Shown here: piece after piece, positions 8,364 through 17,951 of the stretch | Layout of the letters: every line of letters begins with the position of its first letter | Position numbering within the stretch: position 1 is the first letter of the stretch | Origin: Paenarthrobacter sp. AR 02 | GTDB taxonomy: Bacteria > Actinomycetota > Actinomycetes > Actinomycetales > Micrococcaceae | Reading direction: 5' to 3' | DNA length: 64,000 bases | Assembly (NCBI RefSeq): GCF_021538675.1 | Contig: NZ_JAJUKH010000002.1 | Span: 372,001-436,000 of the forward strand | Position numbers and translations under genes: made by a program | Notes under the pieces: generated by a model | Database searches by the model: none | Told to the model about the DNA's origin: nothing | Seen by the model: only the letters and a program-made list of their open reading frames with translations

Positions 8364-9542
8364 ATGCAGCCCCGTTCCCCTGAGCCCACACGGCGTCCGG
8401 GGCCACCGCCCATCGCAGGCCCCCGCCGTTTCGCAGGGCCGCCCACAAGTTTCATTGTCATCACGGTCGCTGTGGTCCAGATTGTGGGAACACTGTTTTC
8501 TGCAAGCCACCAGGACGCGCCCCGGCCTTTGGATGGGCTGGCGATCCTGCTGCTCCTGGCCGGCCCGGCCGGGTTGGCCCTCCGGAAACGTGCGCCCCAG
8601 GTGATGCTTCCGCTCGCGCTCGTCGCCACCGGGGCCTATTTGGTGTTGGGTTACGCCTGGGGGCTGATCGTTTTGTCCTTGGCGCTGGCAATCGTGCTCA
8701 CGGCAGCTGCCGGACTGCGGTGGCAGGCGTGGGCAGGCGCCGCAACCGCGGCTGCGGCGGTCATCGCCGGGTCGGCAATGACCGGCGACGAGAACTGGCC
8801 GGTGCGTGCGTCCGCGGGGGTCGCGTGGGCCGCGATCCTGGTCCTGTTGGGGCAGGGCTTCCGACGGCGGAGCGAACGGTTCGCCGAATACCGTCGGCGC
8901 CGCGAGGAAGCGCAGAAGGCGGAACGCGACGAGTACAGGCTCACCCTGGCCCGGGATATCCACGATGTCGTGGCCCATTCCCTGTCCATGATCAACGTCC
9001 AAGCGTCCGTGGCCTTGCATGTTGGTGCCGATGATCCGGAGAAGCTCAGGCCAGCCCTCGAAGCCATCAAGGCCGCCAGTAAAGAATCACTCACCGAGGT
9101 ACGCCAGCTCCTGGGCGTGCTGCGCGAGGACGTCCCGCTGGCTCCCGCCGCACGGCCCACGTTGGCCCGGGTCCCCGAGTTGGTGCGAAACGCGGAAGTC
9201 GGTGGTCTTCGGGTGACGCTGGAGGACAACGCCGACCACCCGGGTGCTGGCCCCGCCCAGCAGGAAGCCGCCTACCGGATCATCCAGGAAGCACTCACCA
9301 ACGTCGGCAGGCACTCAGGCGCCAAGTCCGCCGTCGTACGTATTGCCCAAACCGACAGGGAGCTGGAGGTGACCATTGACGACGACGGCGCGGGCATGGG
9401 TGGCGCGCTCCCCGGCAACGGCCTCACGGGCATGCGTGAGAGGGCGGTCGCCTTGGGCGGCTCGCTCACACTTCACAACCTCGAGCCGGGCTTGCGCGTC
9501 CAAGCGAACCTGCCGATACATCCCGAAGGAACCCGACCATGA
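8364..9542 (+). CDS. Sensor histidine kinase, NarL/DesK type
   Basis: Membrane sensor of 392 residues. The N-terminal 170 or so residues hold about four hydrophobic segments and little periplasmic sequence, suggesting an intramembrane-sensing kinase. The HisKA_3 motif LARDIHDVVAHSLSM puts the phosphorylated histidine at His200. The ATPase domain has EALTNVGRHSG (N box), DDDGAGMGG and GNGLTGMRERAVALGG. It overlaps the response regulator gene by 4 bp (ATGA). The stimulus is unknown; envelope stress is common for kinases paired with nearby ABC-2 exporters. Confidence 0.93.
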   Translation: MQPRSPEPTRRPGPPPIAGPRRFAGPPTSFIVITVAVVQIVGTLFSASHQDAPRPLDGLAILLLLAGPAGLALRKRAPQVMLPLALVATGAYLVLGYAWGLIVLSLALAIVLTAAAGLRWQAWAGAATAAAAVIAGSAMTGDENWPVRASAGVAWAAILVLLGQGFRRRSERFAEYRRRREEAQKAERDEYRLTLARDIHDVVAHSLSMINVQASVALHVGADDPEKLRPALEAIKAASKESLTEVRQLLGVLREDVPLAPAARPTLARVPELVRNAEVGGLRVTLEDNADHPGAGPAQQEAAYRIIQEALTNVGRHSGAKSAVVRIAQTDRELEVTIDDDGAGMGGALPGNGLTGMRERAVALGGSLTLHNLEPGLRVQANLPIHPEGTRP

Positions 9543-10204
9543 TCCGCATCCTGCTGGCCGACGACCAAACCCTCATCCGGGCGGGCTTCCGGGCGCTCCT
9601 GGATGCCGAACCCGACATGGAGGTGGTGGGTGAGGCAGGCACCGGCCGCGAGGCTGTCCGCGCCGCGGCCCGGGACAGGCCCGACGTCATCCTCATGGAC
9701 ATCCGCATGCCGGACGACGACGGCCTCACCGCCACCCGCGCAATCCTGGGCGACCCTGCCATGGCCAATACGCGCATCATCATCCTCACCACCTTCGAGC
9801 TGGACGAGTACATTGCCGAAGCCGTGCGGGCCGGCGCCGCAGGCTTCCTGGTCAAGGACACGGAACCGGCTGAGCTCATCCGGGCCGTCCGGGTAGTGCA
9901 CGATGGCGACGCGCTGCTCTCTCCGTCGGTGACCCGGCGGATCATGGCCCAATTGGCGTCCCAAAGCCGCGCTGCCGGCAAGGTGGTCCCGCTGGACCAG
10001 GTGACCGAGCGCGAACGCGAAGTCCTGGCCCTGGTGGGCGAGGGCCTGAACAACGCCGAAATCGCCGAACGCCTCTTCATCACACCGCTCACCGCCAAGA
10101 CCCATGTTTCGCGCATCATGACCAAGCTGATGGTCCGCGACAGGTCCCAGCTGGTAGTCCTTGCCTACGAATCAGGCCTGGTGAAACCGGGCTGGAGCAG
10201 CTGA
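9539..10204 (+). CDS. Response regulator, NarL/FixJ family
   Basis: Two-domain regulator of 221 residues. The receiver begins IRILLADDQTLIRAGFR with the acidic pair, and the phospho-acceptor is Asp54 in VILMDIRMPDDDG. The C-terminal LuxR-type helix-turn-helix reads LTEREREVL-like (TEREREVLALVGEGLNNAEIA, split by domain) with KTHVSRIMTKL as recognition helix. It is the cognate partner of the kinase before it. Candidate targets are the SHOCT gene and ABC-2 exporter downstream, though a terminator at 10699 separates the exporter. Confidence 0.94.
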   Translation: MIRILLADDQTLIRAGFRALLDAEPDMEVVGEAGTGREAVRAAARDRPDVILMDIRMPDDDGLTATRAILGDPAMANTRIIILTTFELDEYIAEAVRAGAAGFLVKDTEPAELIRAVRVVHDGDALLSPSVTRRIMAQLASQSRAAGKVVPLDQVTEREREVLALVGEGLNNAEIAERLFITPLTAKTHVSRIMTKLMVRDRSQLVVLAYESGLVKPGWSS

Positions 10205-10354
10205 CCCATTGCCGGGACTCCGCCGGGAGTAGGCGGCCCCGGCAAGGTGACTCCCGACGGCGGACGCCCCACCTGCCGCTCCCGGGCAGACTCGAACCAG
10301 AGCCGAAAGACGGTTCAGGCCGGGCACCGGCGACGCAGAGTTTGGATCAAAGAC

Positions 10355-10675
10355 ATGTTCACCGCATTGACGTCAATCGTCGGGGAGACCACCACGCTTG
10401 GGGGAGCGGTGGCACAGTTGCCGGCCGCCGTCGCCACCCACGGACCGTGGGGCGACGGACCGTTCTGGCCGTTCTTCATCATCTTCCCGCTGTTCTGGAT
10501 CATCGTGATCGGCCTGTTCATCTTTGTGGGCCGGCGTACGTGGCGCCGCAACCACCACTGGGCCGCAACCCAAGGCGCCGAAGGGGTGCTGCGGGAGCGC
10601 TATGCCCGCGGCGAGATCGATGAGACCGAGTTCCGCCAGCGGCTGGAGGTGTTGCGCTCGCAGCCGGGCAGTTGA
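10355..10675 (+). CDS. Small membrane protein with C-terminal SHOCT domain
   Basis: About 106 residues if it starts at ATG 10355; an upstream GTG-like extension has basic, unconserved-looking sequence. One strong transmembrane helix, PFWPFFIIFPLFWIIVIGLF, is followed by a basic RRTWRRNHH stretch. The C-terminal SHOCT motif is LRERYARGEIDETEFRQRL. SHOCT domains are thought to mediate oligomerisation of small membrane proteins. No clear Shine-Dalgarno is seen, so the start is uncertain. It sits between the two-component system and the ABC exporter. Confidence 0.8.
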   Translation: MFTALTSIVGETTTLGGAVAQLPAAVATHGPWGDGPFWPFFIIFPLFWIIVIGLFIFVGRRTWRRNHHWAATQGAEGVLRERYARGEIDETEFRQRLEVLRSQPGS

Positions 10676-10698
10676 CCAGCCGCCAAACTGAAACGAGA

Positions 10699-10731
10699 GG
10701 GCTCTTGCAGGAATATCTGCAAGAGCCCTTT
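10699..10731 (+). terminator. Intrinsic terminator after the SHOCT gene
   Basis: Perfect 12-bp stem 10699-10710 with 10717-10728, 6-nt loop, then TTT. It separates the SHOCT gene from the ABC operon. Confidence 0.8.
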
Positions 10732-10751
10732 CACATATTCCCTGGCGCTAC

Positions 10752-10757
10752 TAGTCT
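10752..10757 (+). promoter_or_regulatory. -10 element of the ABC-2 exporter operon
   Basis: TAGTCT ends 7 nt before GTG 10765, which is in frame with the ATPase gene, as in the other leaderless genes here. Confidence 0.55.
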
Positions 10758-10764
10758 GCTGAGG

Positions 10765-11766
10765 GTGCACAATGAAGCCATCCGCTCCTCGACACAGTCC
10801 CCGACACCATCAGAATCGTCGCGAACCAACCCCGACATGAACCCGCAAACCGTCATCAGCGCCCGGGACCTCACCAAGACCTATGGTGACCTCACCGCCG
10901 TGGACAACATCTCCTTCGACGTACCCGCGGGGGAGTCCTTCGGCCTTCTGGGGCCCAACGGTGCCGGGAAGTCCACAACCATGAAGATGATCGGCGGCGT
11001 CTCCCAGCGCACCTCCGGATCGCTCAACATCATGGGCCTGGACCCCGAGTCGCATGGCCCGGAGGTGAGGGCGCACCTGGGCGTGGTCCCACAACAAGAC
11101 AACCTGGACGAGGAACTACGGGTCCGCGAAAACCTGATCGTGTACGGGCGCTACTTCGGGCTCCCGCTGAGCTACCTGCGGCCCAAAGCCGACGAACTCC
11201 TGGAATTCGCGCAGCTGACGGACAAAGCCAACTCGAAGGTGGATGCGCTGTCGGGCGGCATGAAAAGGCGGCTCACCATCGCGCGGTCGCTCATCAACGA
11301 GCCACGGATCCTCCTCCTCGATGAGCCCACCACAGGCCTCGACCCGCAGGCCCGCCACATCCTCTGGGACAGGCTTTTCCGGCTCAAGGAGAGCGGAGTG
11401 ACGCTGATCCTCACCACGCACTACATGGACGAGGCCGAGCAACTCTGCGACCGGCTGATCGTGGTGGACAAGGGACGGATCATGGCCGAAGGGTCACCGG
11501 CCAACCTGATCCGCGAGCACTCCTCGCGCGAAGTACTCGAACTCAGGTTCGGGTCCGAGCGGAACGCAACAATCGGCGTCGAACTCCAAGGCATCGGCGA
11601 GCGGCTGGAGACGCTGCCCGACCGCGTGCTCATCTACGCGCACGACGGCGAGGCCGCGTTGGAGCAGGTCACGTCGCGTGGGCTGCGGCCCATGACGTCG
11701 CTGGTGCGCCGTTCATCTCTGGAGGACGTGTTCCTGCGGCTGACCGGAAGGAGCCTTGTTGACTGA
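10765..11766 (+). CDS. ABC-2 exporter ATP-binding protein (DrrA/NodI-like)
   Basis: ATPase energising the two permeases downstream. Walker A is LLGPNGAGKST, the signature LSGGMKRRLTIARSL, Walker B LLLDEPTTGLDPQA, and the H-loop LTTHYMDEAEQL. The C-terminal region is the DrrA-like extension. GTG 10765 is chosen because of the TAGTCT 7 nt upstream, giving 333 residues; ATG 10837 (MNPQTVISA) is the conserved-looking start but has no ribosome-binding site. Substrate unknown: a drug, lipid or antibiotic-like molecule are all possible. Confidence 0.92.
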   Translation: MHNEAIRSSTQSPTPSESSRTNPDMNPQTVISARDLTKTYGDLTAVDNISFDVPAGESFGLLGPNGAGKSTTMKMIGGVSQRTSGSLNIMGLDPESHGPEVRAHLGVVPQQDNLDEELRVRENLIVYGRYFGLPLSYLRPKADELLEFAQLTDKANSKVDALSGGMKRRLTIARSLINEPRILLLDEPTTGLDPQARHILWDRLFRLKESGVTLILTTHYMDEAEQLCDRLIVVDKGRIMAEGSPANLIREHSSREVLELRFGSERNATIGVELQGIGERLETLPDRVLIYAHDGEAALEQVTSRGLRPMTSLVRRSSLEDVFLRLTGRSLVD

Positions 11767-12622
11767 CTCACCGGGTAAACCGCTCACGACGGCGGCGCAG
11801 CCGTTGCGGGCCCACTCACCTGAGGTTTCGGCTGCCAGGGCACGACGCTGGGGTTCCTTCTTCTATGCGGAACAGGTTCTGCGCGTCATGCGCAATTACG
11901 GCTGGTCCGTGATTCTTTACAGCGTGGGCCAGCCGGTGGCCTACCTGTTCGCCATGGGGGTTGGGCTCGCCAGCTTGGTGGACGCAAACAGCGAGGCAGC
12001 GTTCGGCGGCGTCAGCTACCTGGAGTTCGTGGCTCCGGCCCTGCTGGTTTCCGCAGCGGTGATGACGGCGTCGGGAGAGTTCTCGTACCCCATCATGGAC
12101 GGCTTCAAATGGCGCCGGGTGTTCTACGGTCCGCACGCTTCACCGTTGATACCGCAGCAGATCGCCAGTGGCCACATCATGGCCAGCACGGTCCGGTTCC
12201 TGCTGCAGTCGGTGGTCTACTTCGTGGTGGTGGCGTTGTTCGGTGCCGCACCGGGCCCGTGGGGTTGGGTTTCGGCCCTTGTTGCCACCGTGTCTGCCTT
12301 ATCCTTCGGGCTGCCGTTGATGGCCTACGCCGCGAGCATCACGCAGGACAAGGGGCAGTTCGCCTTGGTCCAGCGGTTCATCGTGATGCCGTTGTTCCTG
12401 TTCTCCGGCACCTTCTTCCCGCTTGATACCTTGCCGCTGGCGGTCCGCTGGATCGGATGGATCTCGCCTGTATGGCACGGAACGGAGTTGGGCAGGGTCT
12501 TCACTTACGGCATGGACCAGGACCCGTTGCTGACCATCACACACGTCGTGTTCCTGCTGGCGACAGCCATCATTGGATGGGTCCTTGTCCGACGCCAATT
12601 CGTGAAAAGGATGGGCTCATGA
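11759..12622 (+). CDS. ABC-2 type permease subunit 1
   Basis: Membrane subunit of about 287 residues with six hydrophobic segments; YLFAMGVGLASLV and FIVMPLFLFSGTFFPL are typical of DrrB/NodJ permeases. The TTG at 11759 has AAGGAG 5 nt upstream; a TTG at 11756 is in the same frame but too close. It overlaps the ATPase gene by 8 bp and the second permease by 4 bp (ATGA), so the three are translationally coupled. Confidence 0.9.
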   Translation: MTDSPGKPLTTAAQPLRAHSPEVSAARARRWGSFFYAEQVLRVMRNYGWSVILYSVGQPVAYLFAMGVGLASLVDANSEAAFGGVSYLEFVAPALLVSAAVMTASGEFSYPIMDGFKWRRVFYGPHASPLIPQQIASGHIMASTVRFLLQSVVYFVVVALFGAAPGPWGWVSALVATVSALSFGLPLMAYAASITQDKGQFALVQRFIVMPLFLFSGTFFPLDTLPLAVRWIGWISPVWHGTELGRVFTYGMDQDPLLTITHVVFLLATAIIGWVLVRRQFVKRMGS

Positions 12623-13452
12623 GTGTCCTAACCGGTGGCCACAGCGCCACGGATCTTGCGCGCGAGCGGAAGTTCGGCTCGCTCTACTCCCGCAACGCAC
12701 GGGCCGTTGTGGGACGCGGGCTCATGGCGGCCAAGTCGAGCACTTGGCTGGTGATGGTGTCCGGGTTCTTCGAGCCGGTGCTGTTCCTGCTGGCCATGGG
12801 CGTGGGGATGGGTTCCATTGTGGGTACCGTGCAGGGGCCGGGAGGCGGAGAGATCAGCTACGCGGCGTACATTGCGCCCGCCCTGCTGGCGGTCTCGGCC
12901 ATGAACGGGGCCATCTACGATTCCACCTGGAACGTGTTCTTCAAGATGAACTTCGCCAAGCTCTACCAGGGGATGCTCTACACCTCGCTGGGGCCGCTCG
13001 ACGTTGCCATCGGCGAGATCTTCCTGGCCCTGCTGCGGGGCCTGCTGTACGCCACCGGGTTCACCGCCGTCATGGGGGTCATGGGGCTGCTGACCAGTTG
13101 GTGGGCCATCCTGGTCATCCCGGCATCGGTGTTGATCGCTTTTGGCTTTGCGAGCTTCGGCATGGGTATTACCAGTTTCATGAAGACCTTCCAGCAGATG
13201 GACTGGATCAACTTCTTCCTGCTGCCCATGTTCTTGTTCAGTGCCACGTTCTACCCGCTGAGCGTCTACCCGCAGGTCATCCAGTGGTTCATCCAAGCCA
13301 TGCCCCTGTGGCACGGCGTGGAGTTGCTGCGGCAGATCAGCGTGGGCTCGTTCAGCCCTGCCACGGCCATCCATGTGGGGTATTACGTGGTGATGATCGG
13401 GCTCGGGATCATGTTGACCACCGGACGGCTGCGCCAACTGTTCCTCAAATGA
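12619..13452 (+). CDS. ABC-2 type permease subunit 2
   Basis: Second membrane subunit of 277 residues, homologous in layout to the first: LFLLAMGVGMGSIV, a central conserved stretch, then FFLLPMFLFSATFYPL and a terminal helix. The ATG at 12619 overlaps the previous stop. Together with the ATPase it forms a heteromeric exporter with two different permeases. Confidence 0.9.
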   Translation: MSVLTGGHSATDLARERKFGSLYSRNARAVVGRGLMAAKSSTWLVMVSGFFEPVLFLLAMGVGMGSIVGTVQGPGGGEISYAAYIAPALLAVSAMNGAIYDSTWNVFFKMNFAKLYQGMLYTSLGPLDVAIGEIFLALLRGLLYATGFTAVMGVMGLLTSWWAILVIPASVLIAFGFASFGMGITSFMKTFQQMDWINFFLLPMFLFSATFYPLSVYPQVIQWFIQAMPLWHGVELLRQISVGSFSPATAIHVGYYVVMIGLGIMLTTGRLRQLFLK

Positions 13453-13518
13453 CGCCTCCGTGTTCGCCGTCCGTGGAAGCCGGCACAGGCACCATTGCTC
13501 TTTTGAGAGAATAGAGCC

Positions 13519-14085
13519 ATGCAATCTCTCGGTGACCCGCGCCCGTCCACGTCCCCCGCCGGCAAAGGCATGTTCAAGGGCTTCCGCATCGGCGGCCTGG
13601 GGATGACCGTCGTCATCATCGCCTTCCTGGTGGCCGTCATCTTCGCGGCCAACAAGAACGACGTCGTGGGTTGGGTCGTCGCCGCAGTGGCCTTCGGCTG
13701 GCTGGCTCTGGCCACCTTCGTGGTGCTGAGCATTCGCAAGGCCGCGCAGCGGGCCGGGGCGAAGCTGAGCGAAGCGCAAGCTGCGTTCAACTCCGCAACC
13801 GGCCGCGCGCCGTCGTCGGGTGTTGCTGACAACGGCGGCACCCGCGTTGTCGCTGAGCGCAGCCAGGCAGACGAAGTCCGCGACCTCAAGCTGGACCACT
13901 CCTTCAAGATCGTGCAGGTGCAGGTGCGCGTGGTGGACGAGGAACGCGCCAAGGGAGCCGCTGCGGACCAGGACACCATCAACCGGGCACTGGAAACCAT
14001 CGCCATCACGGCCACCAACGCCCGGGACATGATCAAGTCCCCAGGCGGCTCGGAGGAGCCCGTAGCCGGAACCATCATCGACTAG
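13519..14085 (+). CDS. Uncharacterised membrane protein, two TM helices and a long cytoplasmic tail
   Basis: A 188-residue protein I do not recognise by name. Two adjacent hydrophobic helices lie near residues 27-45 and 50-70, followed by a charged Ala/Glu-rich tail with DHSFKIVQVQVRVVDEE. No catalytic motif is visible. GAGAAT ends 6 nt before the ATG, which may be a weak -10 for leaderless expression. Its stop codon forms part of the TAGAGT -10 of the next gene. Confidence 0.7.
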   Translation: MQSLGDPRPSTSPAGKGMFKGFRIGGLGMTVVIIAFLVAVIFAANKNDVVGWVVAAVAFGWLALATFVVLSIRKAAQRAGAKLSEAQAAFNSATGRAPSSGVADNGGTRVVAERSQADEVRDLKLDHSFKIVQVQVRVVDEERAKGAAADQDTINRALETIAITATNARDMIKSPGGSEEPVAGTIID

Positions 14086-14088
14086 AGT
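14083..14088 (+). promoter_or_regulatory. -10 element of leaderless xth
   Basis: TAGAGT ends 7 nt before GTG 14096. It overlaps the stop codon (TAG) of the upstream gene. Confidence 0.55.
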
Positions 14089-14095
14089 GGACCGG

Positions 14096-14929
14096 GTGAG
14101 TACGGCATTGAAGAAGGATTTCCTTCGCATCGCATCAGTCAACGTCAATGGCCTGCGGGCTGCCTACAAGAACGGCATGGCGGAATGGCTGGAGCCCCGC
14201 GAGGTTGACATCCTGTGCTTGCAGGAAGTGCGGGCCCCTGATGACATCGTCAGGAAGCTGATCGGCGAGGGGTGGCACATCCTCCACACCGAGGCTGAAG
14301 CCAAGGGCCGGGCCGGAGTAGCCATCGCCTCCCGCCAGGAGCCCACAGCTACCCGCATCGGGATCGGCGACTCCTATTTCGATACCTCAGGCCGTTGGGT
14401 CGAGGCGGATTACACCGTGCAGACCGCTGCCGGCGACTTCACCACTCTTTCCGTCGTCAGCGCCTACGTGCACTCCGGCGAAGTGGGGACGCCCAAGCAG
14501 GACGACAAATTCCGTTTCCTGGATGCCATGGCCGTCAGGCTGCCCGAGCTCGCCAAGCACAGCGATCATGCCTTGGTGGTTGGCGACCTCAACGTCGGAC
14601 ACACAGAACTCGACATCAAGAACTGGAAGGGCAACGTCAAGCGTGCCGGCTTCCTCCCCGAGGAGCGGGCATACTTCGACCGCTTCCTCGGCGAAGAGAT
14701 CGGATGGAGGGATGTCCACAGGGGCCTGGCAGGAAATGTCGCCGGCCCCTACACCTGGTGGTCCCAGCGCGGTAAGGCCTTTGACACTGACACTGGCTGG
14801 CGCATCGACTACCACCTGGCCACCCCGGGCCTTGCAGCAGCCGCTTTCTCGGCCGTTGTTGACCGGGCGCCTTCGTGGGACACCCGCTTCTCTGACCACG
14901 CACCGCTGGTAGTCGACTACCGGCTCTGA
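14096..14929 (+). CDS. xth: Exodeoxyribonuclease III / AP endonuclease
   Basis: Mg-dependent nuclease of base-excision repair, about 277 residues. Active-site motifs in order are SVNVNGLR (Asn), CLQEVR (Glu metal ligand), GRWVEADY, SAYVHSGE, VVGDLNVGHTELDIKN (Asp/Asn), WRIDYHLATPG, and the C-terminal SDHAPLVVDY with catalytic Asp-His. A GTG at 14087 is in frame, but 14096 fits the TANNNT-N7 leaderless pattern. Confidence 0.93.
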   Translation: MSTALKKDFLRIASVNVNGLRAAYKNGMAEWLEPREVDILCLQEVRAPDDIVRKLIGEGWHILHTEAEAKGRAGVAIASRQEPTATRIGIGDSYFDTSGRWVEADYTVQTAAGDFTTLSVVSAYVHSGEVGTPKQDDKFRFLDAMAVRLPELAKHSDHALVVGDLNVGHTELDIKNWKGNVKRAGFLPEERAYFDRFLGEEIGWRDVHRGLAGNVAGPYTWWSQRGKAFDTDTGWRIDYHLATPGLAAAAFSAVVDRAPSWDTRFSDHAPLVVDYRL

Positions 14930-16063
<1,134 letters not shown>

Positions 16064-16067
16064 GCCC

Positions 16068-16745
16068 ATGTGCTCTGCTGGCCAGCTCAACGTCGAGACC
16101 GACGCCCGGAAGGGTGTCGGTCCGGACGATTCTCGCCAGCCGGCTGTCACCGGCGCCGATTGTGGTGCCGGTGACACCATGTGCGTGGGCGTGATTCTCG
16201 GCTTCCCGCCTGAGATCGCCCAAGAGCTCCAGGAATGGCGGGCATCGTTCGGTGATCCCATGGCGGCTGTCATTCCTGCGCACATCACCCTGATCACCAC
16301 TACGCCCACCCAGGACTGGGCAGCAACCCGCGAGCACGTGCGGGCGGTCGCCAAAACGCAGGAACCGTTCAACATCACCATCTCGGGTACTGGTTCCTTC
16401 CGGCCCGTCTCGCCCGTGGTGTTCGTCAACGTCGAAGAGGGCTTTGAGGAGTGCGTGCAGCTGCACGAGAAGCTGCAAAGCGGCCCGCTTGAGCGGATGC
16501 TTCCCTTCCCGTACCACCCGCACGTCACGGTGGCCCACGACGTCGCCCAGAAGAACCTTGATGAGGCCGAAACGGTGCTCAGGGATTACCGGGCGACGTT
16601 CCCAGTGGTTAGCATGGGACTTTACGAGCACGACACCAATGGAATATGGCAGCTACGGGAAGAGCTCGACTTTGGCGGCGATACTGACGAGGAACAGCAA
16701 GCGGATCCAAGCCACGGCGGCGGACGCTCCTCCGCTGCCAACTGA
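16068..16745 (+). CDS. 2'-5' RNA ligase family protein (2H phosphoesterase)
   Basis: About 225 residues with the two HxT motifs of the 2H phosphoesterase fold: AHITLITTTP and PHVTVAHDV. Such proteins act on 2',3'-cyclic or 2'-5' phosphodiester bonds, though many bacterial members have no known substrate. Starts at ATG 16068 (GGGAG 12 nt upstream) or ATG 16179 (no Shine-Dalgarno) are possible; the former adds a 37-residue extension. It starts 4 bp after trpS and overlaps the next gene. Confidence 0.8.
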   Translation: MCSAGQLNVETDARKGVGPDDSRQPAVTGADCGAGDTMCVGVILGFPPEIAQELQEWRASFGDPMAAVIPAHITLITTTPTQDWAATREHVRAVAKTQEPFNITISGTGSFRPVSPVVFVNVEEGFEECVQLHEKLQSGPLERMLPFPYHPHVTVAHDVAQKNLDEAETVLRDYRATFPVVSMGLYEHDTNGIWQLREELDFGGDTDEEQQADPSHGGGRSSAAN

Positions 16746-17757
16746 GCTGGCCAAGCTCAAACTGGAGCTTCTGCATAAACGGCAGGAATTAGGCCACGCC
16801 AAGCGCTCCGGCGCGGGCTTCCCGGCCAGGGCAGGTGCATTCTTCGCCGTTTTCATGGCCAGGCTGAACACCAACCGCGCCATGCGCTCGTTCCAGCATT
16901 ACTCGCGGCAGCACGGGCCTTTGCTCAGCGCGGGCATTGGCTTCAACATGTTCTTTTCGGTGACAGGTCTCCTCACTACCGGTTTCGCGATCGCCGGAAT
17001 CGTCCTGGGCGGCAATCCGGTCCTCGAAGACGCCGTCATCAGCAGCGTGGCCGCCGCCGCTCCAGGGCTCCTGCAGGTCGACGGCGGTAAAGGGCTGGTG
17101 GATCCACAGACGCTGCTCAACCCGTCCGGGCTGGGGTGGACGGCGCTCATCGCGGCGGCGGTCACCATTTTCACATCCCTGGGTTGGATTGCCAGCGTCA
17201 GGGAAGGTCTTCGGGGGGTTTTGAACGCTGGCCCCCTGGTGCGAAATGTGCTCCTGCAGAAGGCCATCGACGCCGGTACGCTCCTGCTCCTCGGCGTCAT
17301 CCTGGTGATCAGCGCCGGAGCCTCGCTGATCTTTGGAACCGCGGCGGACTGGTTCATCGGCTTGCTGAAGCTAAACGAGGAGGTGGCAGCGCCCATCGCC
17401 GCCACCGTCAAGATCGTGGTTCCGCTCCTTTTGAACTGCGCGACGGCGGCAGTACTGTTCCGTGTCGCCGCTGGCCTGAAGTTGGGGCGCCAGGCCTTCC
17501 TCGAAGGGGTGGCGCTGGCCGGGGTCGGAACCACCGTCCTCCAGTTCTTCAGCACCGAGCTCCTTGCCCGGTCCGGGAACAATCCCGTCCTGGCGTCGTT
17601 CGCCATCATCATCGGCCTGCTGATCTGGTTCAACCTGGTGAGCCAGGTTTATCTTGTTTCGGCGTCGTGGGCGGCGATCCGCGAGGCTGATGCCGAATCG
17701 GGGGAGGCGCCGCGCACGAAGGTCCTCGGTTCGCGCCGCGTAGCGCCCCGTACCTGA
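16672..17757 (+). CDS. YihY/virulence factor BrkB family membrane protein
   Basis: Polytopic inner-membrane protein of about 361 residues with six hydrophobic segments. Characteristic family features are the N-terminal HYSRQHGPLLSAGIGFNMFF, the middle GPLVRNVLLQKAID and the C-terminal NPVLASFAIIIGLLIWFN. Function is not established for the family. I chose TTG 16672, preceded by GGGAAGAG at 7 nt; ATG 16639 is possible. Either choice overlaps the 3' end of the RNA ligase gene by 70-100 bp, so the true start is the least secure point. Confidence 0.85.
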   Translation: MAAILTRNSKRIQATAADAPPLPTELAKLKLELLHKRQELGHAKRSGAGFPARAGAFFAVFMARLNTNRAMRSFQHYSRQHGPLLSAGIGFNMFFSVTGLLTTGFAIAGIVLGGNPVLEDAVISSVAAAAPGLLQVDGGKGLVDPQTLLNPSGLGWTALIAAAVTIFTSLGWIASVREGLRGVLNAGPLVRNVLLQKAIDAGTLLLLGVILVISAGASLIFGTAADWFIGLLKLNEEVAAPIAATVKIVVPLLLNCATAAVLFRVAAGLKLGRQAFLEGVALAGVGTTVLQFFSTELLARSGNNPVLASFAIIIGLLIWFNLVSQVYLVSASWAAIREADAESGEAPRTKVLGSRRVAPRT

Positions 17758-17783
17758 CTCTTTTCTGGCCCCGGGAGGCGCGA

Positions 17784-17936
17784 ATGAACAACCAGCTGTG
17801 GATCGCCTGTCTCGTCGGTGCTGCGGCAGGTCTCGTCGTTGGGCAGCTGATCTTCAACTCACCCTTCCTGGGCATCCTCATCGGTGTGGGGCTGGGGGCT
17901 CTTGTGGGTGCCGCCGTGGGTCCCCGCCGCAACTAA
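17784..17936 (+). CDS. Small glycine-rich hydrophobic protein (50 residues)
   Basis: ATG 17784 has GGGAGG about 5 nt upstream. The protein has two short hydrophobic stretches with Gly/Ala repeats (VGAAAGLVVGQL and ILIGVGLGALVGAAVG) and ends PRRN. It resembles glycine-zipper membrane peptides. It lies 26 bp after the YihY gene and could be co-transcribed. Too short for family assignment. Confidence 0.65.
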   Translation: MNNQLWIACLVGAAAGLVVGQLIFNSPFLGILIGVGLGALVGAAVGPRRN

Positions 17937-17937
17937 G

Positions 17938-17948
17938 AGCAACGCGGG
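17938..17948 (+). repeat. AGCAACGCGGG element, copy 1
   Basis: Part of a 14-nt string (AAGAGCAACGCGGG) shared with 22497-22510, located directly after a stop codon. A related AGCAACGCGG is at 31753. It may be a remnant of the palindromic repeat seen whole at 22499. Confidence 0.35.
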
Positions 17949-17951
17949 AGG